Source: Gallintestinimicrobium propionicum (GTDB lineage Bacteria > Bacillota > Clostridia > Lachnospirales > Lachnospiraceae). Taken from it: 64,000 nucleotides of DNA. The stretch lies in assembly GCF_025567525.1 (NCBI RefSeq), contig NZ_JAOQJY010000012.1:51263-115262 (forward strand). The letters are read 5' to 3'. Of the stretch, positions 34,880-43,111 are shown piece after piece. A program made the position numbers and the translations under genes. The stretch's first letter is position 1; every line of letters begins with the position of its first letter. Under the pieces are notes generated by a model that was not told the DNA's origin, made no database searches, and saw nothing but the letters and a program-made list of their open reading frames with translations.

Positions 34880-37640
34880 ATAGCGATAGGTAATCCTTTG
34901 AAGTTATCGCCGGATTTTCCCCCGCTCCGCACCGTGCGTGCGGCTTTCACCGCACACGGCGCTCCATCGGAAATGAATTTCAACGGTTTTGAACACAACT
35001 TACACACTTCGTTACAGCATTAAAGAATGCTTAAGCGATAGCTGGCGTTCCCGCCAGTTTCCGCAGTTTATTGAGTTTTTCCAGTTGCTTTTTGTTCAGT
35101 TGGAGTTGTTTTAGGTACTTCTGTATCGTTTCTTCTAAGGTGGCATGGATAAGCAGGTGAACAGCTTCGGTTACGAGAACAAGGTTGCTGTACTTATCTG
35201 TCCCGCCATTTTCCAGCGGAACTTTGTGGTGACAGCGTAGGTCATAGGGCATAAGTTCTGTGCCTGTAATGGCACACCGCCCATACTGAGCCGCAAACAA
35301 CGAAATTCTGTTGTCTGCAAATTCAATACTTTTGTCCAGTACAGGAGTTCGCATGAGCCATATCATCGTATCGGTGTTTACACCGAGATTTTTATGGATT
35401 TCTGCCCGTCCTTCCGGTGTGTACCGGTTGATGGTTTTCTTCTTGTGCTGGGCGTCCCGTGTCTGAACATATCCCATCGGAATAAGCGGGTGTCCGTTCA
35501 AAAACCTTAGCTGTTTACTTTTTCCGTACCGCTCCTTTATGAAGCCGCGTTCCAGTTTTCCCTTTCGGGTCAAGCCCCGCAGTCTGTTTGACATTTGCTT
35601 TTTCAGCCCTTGCACTAGGTTAGGAAAGTCCTCGCCTACACGGGTCGCCAGACGATAGTAATTATGAAGTCCGGCAACTACCGAGTTGTACTGCTGTATT
35701 GCGATCTATTGACTTTGGCTGTCAGCCGGGGTCTGTATCGCTTTAATCGCAGCTGAGATTTTCTCCTTTGCGTGCGCAATCGCTTTATCGCTCATATGTG
35801 AGCAGACCACGTACTTTTTCCCTTTACGGTAGACTTTCATCTTGAATCCCAGAAATTCCGAGTACCGCTGTTCCATGTTGATTACCTTTGACTTTTCCGG
35901 GCTGATGTCCAGTCCTAAACGGTCTTTCAGCCACCGCTTTGTTGCCTCAAACGCTTTCACTGCATCTTTGTAACTGCGGCAGAAGATTTTGAAGTCATCG
36001 GCATATCTTACGAGATACATTTCCTTGAGATTACTCCGGCGCAAAGCCCGGTAGGTATGGCTTTTGATGTCCGTACCACGTGCGTTCTGCCGGGTCTTGT
36101 ATTCGTAATGGGTGGGCATATTTTCCCATTGGGAAGATACCCACCAGTCCAGTTCATTCAGCACGATATTTGACAAGAGCGGTGATAGTATGCCGCCCTG
36201 CGGCGTTCCCTTTGTCGGGTAAATTCTCTTGCCATCGGGAAGAACGATAGGCGCTCTCAACATCTGCTTGATAATGCACAGCAGCTTTTTATCCCGGATA
36301 CCCAGTTCCCACATCTGCCTTATCAGCTTTCCATGATGTACGTTGTCAAAGAAACCGTGTATATCCAGGTCAACCGCATAGTGTAAATGCTGTATCTGCA
36401 TGAGCCGACAGCACTGTGCGATAGCGTGTTCCGTGGAGCGGTTTGGACGAAAACCGTTGGAACGCTCGTGAAACTTTGCTTCGCATATCGGTTCCAGCAC
36501 TTGCAGAATACATTGCTGTACGATACGGTCAACGATTGTGGGAATACCCAGCGGTCTTGTTTTTCCGTTAGGTTTTGGGATTTCTACCCGCCTTACCGGG
36601 CGGGGATTATACCAACTGAATTGTTTTTGGATAAGTCGGACGAACTTCTCCTCCTCCATAGAAGCCAGATGTTTAATCGTCCTCTTATCCACGCCAGGAG
36701 TACCACTTCCTTTGTTTCCTTTGATTGTCCGATATGCCAGCTTGATGTTTTCCTCACTTGCCATTAGGCCAACAAGGTTCTGAAAGGTCTTGCCTTTCAA
36801 ACTGTCGGCATACAGACGGTCAAAAGTGTTTTGCAGGTCGTAATACTCCGTATAGCGGATTTTACTTTGTTTCGGTTTGTGTGTTTGCTGCTCCGAAGTC
36901 AACACAGGCACCCGCTCCTTTCGGTTTGGATTTTCTTTGTCATACTCGAAGCTGTGTTTGTTGTGTTTTCAGTATTCTTAATTCATTTCCGACTTGGGGC
37001 CGTCCCTCCACAGACTTATTATTTCTGCTTCATCGGTACCATGCCCCTACTCTCACTGGGATTAAGTGCGGTTATACCAGTTTTACCCGGCTTTCCCGCC
37101 CAACGGCCTGCAACGGCTTGTTTTATACGTTCCCAGCTTTCCACGTTCCGACAATCCTATCATTTGATACTTTTAGGTGCTTCCTCTAAGCCTGTGCCCA
37201 GTTCTAAAAGAACCTTGCCGCCTGTAACGGCACGTGGAGTTTCATAACAACCAGTCTTACTAATCCACGGACACGCCATATCAATGGCCGTATGCCTTTC
37301 GACACACTCACAACGTTTAGACCCGTACATTCGGAAGTAGTCAGTGCGGTCGGTCGCACATTCTCACCATGAGTATCTGACACCCGGCATATAGGTGACG
37401 CCGCCCACCTCTGGGCAGGTTTCGTGCGGATTGTTCCGCTTACGGCCACTCTCTGCCGACTTCACCGAGCTTTTGACCATGAAGCAGTTGCACACTTCAA
37501 AGCCAATCGGAGTATCAGTGTGGGCGTTTCCAGGCGTTTCCCTTTCATTCCACCCATCGGATTGTCAGTTCTCCTAAGATTTCAAGCTATAAAGCCCTTC
37601 GACTTAGTGCCTAACCTTTTCAGTTAGAAACGTGTCGCAC
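34880..37640 (-). mobile_element. group II intron 3, inserted in maff2
   Basis: The minus strand starts with GTGCGACACG (first base 37640) and ends CCTATCGCTAT (last base 34880). Removal joins codons AAC and C/CT GGT in frame. It is close to intron 1: same first ten bases, similar domain V (GCCGTGTGCGGTGAAAGCCG) and homologous maturase. The maturase frame at 35031-36911 is broken by a TAG. The 729 bases from 36912 to 37640 are the ribozyme 5' domains with no gene. Confidence 0.9.
35031..36911 (-). pseudogene. ltrA: intron 3 maturase gene split by an in-frame TAG
   Basis: Two parts lie in the same frame: 36911-35706 (401 residues with RT motifs and YLVRYADDFKIF) and 35615-35031 (X-domain end and HNH nuclease, CAITGTELMPYDLRCHHKV). 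The intervening codons read SQSQ-stop-IAIQQYNSVVAGLHNYY, which is the expected maturase sequence around a TAG at 35706-35708. Unlike a frameshift, a single base change would restore a full protein of about 627 residues. The truncated form keeps the RT active site but loses part of the X/maturase domain, so self-sufficient splicing is doubtful. Confidence 0.85.
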
Positions 37641-37755
37641 GGTTGTCATTGCCATAACCTTCCAGAAGGTTGATAACGCCCCATGCGCCGAGGCCGGCAC
37701 CCAGAGCAATAACCAGGATTTTCAGGGTATCAATCGCACTTGCAAAAAAAGCCAT
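37641..37755 (-). CDS. maff2 5' exon (Maff2-type small membrane protein)
   Basis: The first 38 residues of a Maff2 protein: MAFFASAIDTLKILVIALGA, GLGAWGVINLLEGYGNDN. This family encodes a short two-helix membrane protein located just before virB6 in Tn1549-type ICEs, resembling a VirB2-like pilin in size and position, though function is unproven. Start ATG 37755 has AAAGGAGG eight bases upstream. The complete spliced protein has 71 residues. Confidence 0.88.
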
Positions 37756-37818
37756 AAAGTTCCTCCTTTAATTTAAGAAATATTGTTTTTGTGTTGTGGC
37801 CATATCAGGCCGGAAACG

Positions 37819-37866
37819 AAAAAACGCCCCTGTGCTTCAAGAACATTTACAAAAAGCACAGGGGCG
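37819..37866 (-). terminator. strong terminator between virD4 and maff2
   Basis: On the minus strand CGCCCCTGTGC (37856-37866 complement) pairs with GCACAGGGGCG (37825-37835 complement), an 11-bp stem with a 20-base loop, followed by six T. It should stop transcription downstream of virD4 unless antiterminated. The rest of 37756-37994 holds no gene. Confidence 0.7.
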
Positions 37867-37994
37867 GCAGAGTTCAGGATATACCTGAAAAAATATTCAG
37901 TTGTCAGGGAGGTGCACGAATCCTCAATAAAACCTCCTTCCGGTGAAAAGAAAAAGCCCGTCAAAGCCAGAAACCTTAACAGGCAGCTACATCA

Positions 37995-39839
37995 TCATAT
38001 AGCCGGAGCCTCCAAATCCTCCGCTGTGACCTCATAATTGCGGTACAGCTCGCCGGGACGCATCGGCAGTTTTGTAGATAAAAATTTCTCAATGTCAAAA
38101 GCGTTCTTCTCATTGAAATCGGAAAGCAGCCGGTAATTTGGATGTCTGGTAATATCGTACTTCCGGGAGAGGAAAGGGCGCACGCCTCTGATCTGCAGCA
38201 GACATTTTCCTCCGTCCATCACGGCCAGCTCGTCCACCGACATTAGATCCTTCCCCAACTTCTGGAAGTTCTGGCCGTGGGATTCCTGGTTGCCTTTGGT
38301 GACGCTGGTGTTATACATATCAATGGTTTCCTTTCCGAGCAGGGAGTTCCAGCTTTTCAGCGTGGTTTCTTCCTTGCCTCCCAGGAAAAGGGAAGCGTCA
38401 CAGTTGCCGATGATGGTGTCCATGTTGTCCTTATAAAGCGCCTTCAACTGGCTCTGCGCCTGCAGGACCAGACAGGCCGAAATCTCCCTGGAACGGATCG
38501 TTGCCATCAGTTTTTCCAGGTTTGGAATCTGCCCGATATTGGCGGCCTCGTCGATCAGGCACCGCACATGTACCGGCAGCCTGCCGCCGTACTTGTCATC
38601 GGCACGCTCGCACAGCAGATTGAACAACTGCGTATAGGCCATGCTGACAAGGAAATTGAAGGTCGCGTCCGTATCGCTGATAATAAAAAACAGCGCCGTT
38701 TTCCTATCTCCAACCAAGTCAAGCTCCAACTCGTCATACATAGTGATCTCCCGGACTTCCTTAATGTCGAAGGGGGCAAGTCTGGCACCGCAGGAAATAA
38801 GGATAGATTTTGCTGTCTTGCCCGCCGCAAGTTTGTATTTTTTATACTGGCGTAAGGCGAAGTGGTCCGGGTCTTTCTGTTCCAGTGCGTCAAAGAGAAG
38901 GTCAACGGCATTTTTGAAACTTTCGTCATCCTCCCGGACCTCCATAGCGTTTATCATTTCTACCAGAGTGGAAAAATTCTGCTCGTTTGTTGGGGCCTCA
39001 TAATAAATATAGCCGATCAATGCCGTGTAAAGCAAAGTTTCGGCCTTGACCCAGAAATCGTCGCCGGATTTTCCTTCCCCTTTGGTGTTTGCGATCAGCA
39101 CTGTCACCAGTTTCAGAATATCCTTCTCATTGTGAATGTAGGCAAAAGGGTTATAGTGCATACTTTTTGAAAAATTGATCGTATTGAATACCTTGATCTT
39201 ATAAGGCTCATACACGATTTTTCCATTCTTTCCCCGGACCGGGTTGCCGTCCTTATCCAGTTTCGGTGTGCCGCGGCTTAACAGCTTTCCCACCTCAATC
39301 AAGACCGTACCTTTCGGATCGGTGACGACATAGGAGCTGTGCATCTGCATAAGATTGGGCTTGATAAAAAATCTCGTCTTTCCAGAGCCGGAACCACCGA
39401 CTACCAGCACATTTTTATTGCGGGCATGGGCCGGATTCTTCGGCCTGCCGGACATCATAAGCCCCTCGGTCTGCGTCAGGATAATGTTGTTTTCCGGTTT
39501 CGGGTCCATAAAAGGGGCAATGTCTGTTTTGTTGCCCCAACGGGCCGATCCGTATTCCACATTTTTGCGGTACTTTTTGGCATCCTTTCCTTTGAGATAG
39601 ACAGCCAGCCGCACAATCACCGCACCGCATAATCCCACCAGCCAGTCCAGCGCCGCACCCGGCCACATACTCTGAAAAGCCAGTGAGAAACCTTCGGAAA
39701 GCCCTAATAATTTCTGTGAGGCATCCGCTCCGGGGGCAAGGCGAACCGCCTCGCCCAGCTTCGCAAAGACCAGAAGGAACAGAAGATAGGGCAGATGGAG
39801 GATCACCTGCTTTTTCAGGGCATCGGTATCTATCTTCAT
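37995..39839 (-). CDS. virD4: VirD4-type coupling protein (TraG/VirD4, CD1115-like)
   Basis: A 614-residue ATPase that links the relaxosome to the secretion channel. Two N-terminal membrane helices (about residues 14-30 and 65-84) precede the ATPase domain with Walker A GGSGSGKT at 148-155 and a Walker-B-like CLIDEAANIGQ near 413. The C-terminal region has a DUF-type all-alpha part. The ATG overlaps the PcfB stop (ATGA, 39836-39839), which is the usual gene order in Gram-positive ICEs. A terminator follows at 37819-37866. Confidence 0.93.
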   Translation of the reverse strand: MKIDTDALKKQVILHLPYLLFLLVFAKLGEAVRLAPGADASQKLLGLSEGFSLAFQSMWPGAALDWLVGLCGAVIVRLAVYLKGKDAKKYRKNVEYGSARWGNKTDIAPFMDPKPENNIILTQTEGLMMSGRPKNPAHARNKNVLVVGGSGSGKTRFFIKPNLMQMHSSYVVTDPKGTVLIEVGKLLSRGTPKLDKDGNPVRGKNGKIVYEPYKIKVFNTINFSKSMHYNPFAYIHNEKDILKLVTVLIANTKGEGKSGDDFWVKAETLLYTALIGYIYYEAPTNEQNFSTLVEMINAMEVREDDESFKNAVDLLFDALEQKDPDHFALRQYKKYKLAAGKTAKSILISCGARLAPFDIKEVREITMYDELELDLVGDRKTALFFIISDTDATFNFLVSMAYTQLFNLLCERADDKYGGRLPVHVRCLIDEAANIGQIPNLEKLMATIRSREISACLVLQAQSQLKALYKDNMDTIIGNCDASLFLGGKEETTLKSWNSLLGKETIDMYNTSVTKGNQESHGQNFQKLGKDLMSVDELAVMDGGKCLLQIRGVRPFLSRKYDITRHPNYRLLSDFNEKNAFDIEKFLSTKLPMRPGELYRNYEVTAEDLEAPAI

Positions 39840-40306
39840 CGTTCCGGCCCTCCGTGTTCCTTGTTCTTTACCCGGTCACGGCCAAGCACCTGCGCCAGCT
39901 CCTTAAATTTATGAAGCTGGGAAAGAAGCGACGGCCTGGTGCTGCGGGTAAGATCCTTCCTCGTAAATTCCTTAAAAGCCGCTGTCAGTGCGTCCGCCTG
40001 GTTTGCTTTGAAATAGACCGTCCATTTCGGGGGATCGGTCCCCAGCTCTTTTTCAATATGGTAGCGGACCTGGTGTTTCCTGGCGTACCGCTCAAAAGAG
40101 CGGATTCTGCCGGACACTTCAATGGTATTGGCTCCAGGGTCTTTATAGGTCAGCCGTTTCATGCTGTTCCTGCCGACTTTCGGGGTAGTGCGTTCCTGCT
40201 CCATTTTCCTGAGCACAGCGGCAATCGCAGAACGCAGCACCCGCCCGGACAGCTTTGCCGCCTGGATGGAGACCGAAACGGTCCGCTGTTCCAATTCTTC
40301 CTGCAT
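39836..40306 (-). CDS. PcfB-family conjugation protein
   Basis: The start is ATG 40306 (MQEELEQRTVSVS) after AAGGAGG; a longer frame upstream lacks a ribosome site. The 156-residue protein fits the PcfB family of conjugative elements, which lies directly before the coupling protein. Sequence elements are an N-terminal helix rich in Ala/Lys, GANTIEVSGRIRSFER, and WTVYFKANQADAL. The tail has TRPSLLSQLHKFKEL and ends GGPER, matching the motif of other ICE proteins here. Its role probably concerns the recruitment of substrates to VirD4; this is inference. Confidence 0.85.
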   Translation of the reverse strand: MQEELEQRTVSVSIQAAKLSGRVLRSAIAAVLRKMEQERTTPKVGRNSMKRLTYKDPGANTIEVSGRIRSFERYARKHQVRYHIEKELGTDPPKWTVYFKANQADALTAAFKEFTRKDLTRSTRPSLLSQLHKFKELAQVLGRDRVKNKEHGGPER

Positions 40307-40357
40307 GTGCATCCTCCTTCCTGATAGAATCTGTAATAACAAATAGGAAATAACTGT

Positions 40358-41158
40358 TTAACGAGCGTCCCCGATCACCTGCTGGCGCGGGGTATGTTCA
40401 AAGGCTTTTGCCGCCTGGTTCACCTGGATTTTCGCATGTTTCAAAAGCGTCTTGATGATGGTCGCCGGGTGATCCTGTTCCTCCAGGTGGTCCACCATAT
40501 TCTTACAGCCCTCCGGGAGATATTCAGCCATATCTTTACAGACATCGGCCAAGTCACCCATGAAGCCCCAGCAGCTATCCGTAAGCTCGCCGTTTTTGTA
40601 AAGCTCAAAGCCGTAACACTCGCCCCGCAGGTAGGAATCATAAGCGGCCACTTCGCTGCGCATCAGATCCTCCGCCTTTTTCCGAATGGTGCCGGTCATT
40701 TTTTCGCCGCCGAACTCTTTTAGGACATTCTCTTTGGAAACATAAATCCAACCGACTTGCCCGCTGTCCCAGGGATCATTGAAACTTGTGGTCTGCATGG
40801 CAAGGCCGCTGTGATCCATGAGATAAAGGGGCAGCGTAATGTATTTTTCGGAGATCACCTTCAGCATGGCGTCATCAACCGCCCGTTCCTCCGTCTTTGG
40901 CCCGTGCCGGAACCGGCTGCTCACAATGTTCACCATATGTTCATAGCGTTTCAGACCCGCTTCATCATGCCCCACGGTATCTAAATACATCTCCCGCAGG
41001 AAATCATCTTTATCCATGTAATTGTGACTGTCACCCAGTGCGTAGCGGGAGTGGAAGCAGACCATCGTTCCAAAATGCTCGTCTACCTCACGGGGAGAAA
41101 TTAAAATATCGTCCGGCTGCACCATCAGGGCATAGGGGCCTTCTACTGCCATCAGCAT
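40358..41158 (-). CDS. uncharacterised ICE protein
   Basis: A 266-residue soluble protein. The region around residues 10-60 (VQPDDILISPREVDEHFGTM, SRYALGDSHNYMDKDDF) and the part around 130-200 (WDSGQVGWIYVSKENVLKEF) recur in related proteins from Clostridia mobile elements and phages without known function. No signal peptide or membrane helix is seen. ATG 41158 has AAAGGAG at about ten bases. The gene is followed by PcfB and preceded by the DUF3846/YodL gene, six bases away. Confidence 0.72.
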   Translation of the reverse strand: MLMAVEGPYALMVQPDDILISPREVDEHFGTMVCFHSRYALGDSHNYMDKDDFLREMYLDTVGHDEAGLKRYEHMVNIVSSRFRHGPKTEERAVDDAMLKVISEKYITLPLYLMDHSGLAMQTTSFNDPWDSGQVGWIYVSKENVLKEFGGEKMTGTIRKKAEDLMRSEVAAYDSYLRGECYGFELYKNGELTDSCWGFMGDLADVCKDMAEYLPEGCKNMVDHLEEQDHPATIIKTLLKHAKIQVNQAAKAFEHTPRQQVIGDAR

Positions 41159-41164
41159 AAGCTA

Positions 41165-42268
41165 TCAGCTCCTTTCCGGCTCTCTGGGCCTTTTATCCGA
41201 TATTTTCGGCTCTGTCTGTGCCGCCTGTTTTCTTGCATTGTCAAGCTGCTCCCGCACCGAAACATCCCGTTTCGCTTCCGGCGCGCCTGCGCCGAAGAAG
41301 CCCGGCAGCTCCTTGAAGCCGATGCTGTCCACGTAATATGCGGCGTCTGCACCATTCTCATGCAGGACCACCACATCGGAAACGGAAAGGGAGTGGCCCC
41401 TGAAATCTTCCGGGTGGTCGATATTAAAACGCCTGTAAATATCCTCCAGTGTTTCGCCCGGTTCCCGCTGCATTGCATAGACCATCTGGTAATGATCCCG
41501 GTCCACGGAAAGCCCTTTGCTTTCCAGCCAGTCAAGAGACATAAAACGGAGATTGTCTGTATTGTCCGATAAGCCAAGCTGGTAAATGGAATAAGCGCTG
41601 ATCCCGTACTCTTTCTCATAGGAAGAAATACGCGCTAAAAGCGGCGCTGTTTCTCCCTCCATGTGTTCCTCGCGCTCAAATGCCGCCAGCCTCATTCGGA
41701 TTTTTCCGGTATCTCCTGAAAGCAGCTCGTCCGCCATGCGCTCTTTCTCTGCATGGGAATCCGGGTACAGGTCTGCATAGGCCCCGCTGTTCTGCCTGAA
41801 AAATTCATCCAAGTCAAAGGCCAAATCCGTGGTATCGTCAAGTCTTATGTCATCCCTGCCCGGTTCCTCCATGACAGAAGCCGGCTGCTGCTTTTCTTCC
41901 GGTGGGAGGGGCTGCTTCACCGCAACGATCTCACCCGCCAGACGGAAGAACTTCTCCGGGTATTTGAATCGCTCCGTGTATTTCTCCATCAGGTCAGCGG
42001 GAAGGTCTGTAAAATCTTCTTCGCCCAAACCGACGATCAAAAAATTGCCGGGAACAATATCGTACAAATGGCCCTCATCATCATAAAGTGCCCGGTTTAA
42101 GGGCAGACCTATGAGCTTGCCTTCATCATTGCAGATCAGTCCAACCAGATCATCAAAGGGATAAGTTGCCTGAATATCTCCGCCAACGGCAGTCTGCAAG
42201 GATTCCAGCCCGCCCTCAATTTCAGTCTCATAGGGCGATTTGCCCGGCTCTACCATTAACACCTTCAT
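41165..42268 (-). CDS. DUF3846 plus YodL-domain protein
   Basis: A 367-residue protein in two parts. The N-terminal 80 residues match DUF3846 (VGLICNDEGKLIGLPLNRAL, GNFLIVGLGEEDF), a fold found in antirestriction and phage proteins. The region about 225-330 matches the YodL domain (SIYQLGLSDNTDNLRFMSLD, FRGHSLSVSDVVVLHENG). The tail reads RDVSVREQLDNARK and ends REPERS, the shared motif. Start codon overlaps the upstream stop (ATGA, 42265-42268). A role after entry into the new host is plausible but unproven. Confidence 0.82.
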   Translation of the reverse strand: MKVLMVEPGKSPYETEIEGGLESLQTAVGGDIQATYPFDDLVGLICNDEGKLIGLPLNRALYDDEGHLYDIVPGNFLIVGLGEEDFTDLPADLMEKYTERFKYPEKFFRLAGEIVAVKQPLPPEEKQQPASVMEEPGRDDIRLDDTTDLAFDLDEFFRQNSGAYADLYPDSHAEKERMADELLSGDTGKIRMRLAAFEREEHMEGETAPLLARISSYEKEYGISAYSIYQLGLSDNTDNLRFMSLDWLESKGLSVDRDHYQMVYAMQREPGETLEDIYRRFNIDHPEDFRGHSLSVSDVVVLHENGADAAYYVDSIGFKELPGFFGAGAPEAKRDVSVREQLDNARKQAAQTEPKISDKRPREPERS

Positions 42269-43095
42269 AGCTGCATATCCTCCTTCTTTTTATTTGCCGC
42301 ACCGGGAGCAGCAGGTGTTTTCTCCTGCGTTTTGGCCGCAGACAGCTTTCCCAGCACGGAAGGTTTCTCCGGCTTTTCAGGTATAGAAATACCGCCCTCC
42401 GAAACTTCGGTGGCGGTGCGGTCTGGTTTTGCCGGTTCCTGACCCTCCACCGTGTACCCCGGCAGGAGTGCTCCATACACGGTAAAATGGTGCTCATACT
42501 GTTTTGGTATCTGCGGGGAAATTTCCGTGAATAAATGGGAGTAGGCTTTTTTCCGGCCTTCCAGATACTTTTCAGCGGCGGCCTTGTCCGTGTAGCGTTT
42601 CTGATTCTGCCCGGCAATCTTTTCGCCATAACCCTGCTTTGGGGAGTTCACATAGACATCCCAGGTCACATACCAGGCAACCGGTACGCTCTGTTTGGTT
42701 TCCCGGTCATATTTGGTATCTTCCCAAATACCACAACTCATGCGGTAGACACGGTTGCTGATTTCTTCGTCATTCCGCCAGTTGTCGGTTTTGCGCCATT
42801 CATTTGCGGTATGCTCCACCTCCGGGGTTCGCAGGTAAGAAAGCGCCCGGTTGATCATCTGCGTGGCGGCTGCCTGCTTTTCCCATTGCTTTGCCGCCGC
42901 GACCACAATCTCATAGGCTTTCTGTTCACCGTCGATACTTCCCTGGCGCATGGCCTCCAGATTTTCGGCGCCCATTGTAATCAGGGAGGAAATATCCACA
43001 TCTTCACAAGAAACACTGTGCTCGATTTTCAGCTCTGCACCTGGTTCCAAATGATCGCCGTACCGGTAAGCACGGTAATCTTTATTTTCTTCCAA
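42265..43095 (-). CDS. uncharacterised ICE accessory protein
   Basis: A 276-residue protein beginning with TTG 43095 after AGGTGTGAAAG. The N-terminal part has EENKDYRAYRYGDHLEPGA and a helical region; the central segment YVTWDVYVNSPKQGYGEKIA and FTVYGALLPGYTVEG are not recognised as a known family. The C-terminal tail contains EKPEKPSVLGKLSAAKTQ, the common ICE motif. It is coupled by overlap to the downstream DUF3846 gene and stands 16 bases from the large polyvalent protein gene. Confidence 0.72.
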   Translation of the reverse strand: MEENKDYRAYRYGDHLEPGAELKIEHSVSCEDVDISSLITMGAENLEAMRQGSIDGEQKAYEIVVAAAKQWEKQAAATQMINRALSYLRTPEVEHTANEWRKTDNWRNDEEISNRVYRMSCGIWEDTKYDRETKQSVPVAWYVTWDVYVNSPKQGYGEKIAGQNQKRYTDKAAAEKYLEGRKKAYSHLFTEISPQIPKQYEHHFTVYGALLPGYTVEGQEPAKPDRTATEVSEGGISIPEKPEKPSVLGKLSAAKTQEKTPAAPGAANKKKEDMQL

Positions 43096-43111
43096 AATCT
43101 TTCACACCTCC

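Noticed and set aside
35706..35708. Recoding of TAG as a sense codon in this host
   Set aside because: TAG ends other normal genes of the window, for example the DUF6017 gene at 47439, so a nonsense mutation is simpler.
37773..37964. Small 63-codon gene between virD4 and maff2
   Set aside because: It spans the strong terminator hairpin, has no ribosome site and no recognisable features.
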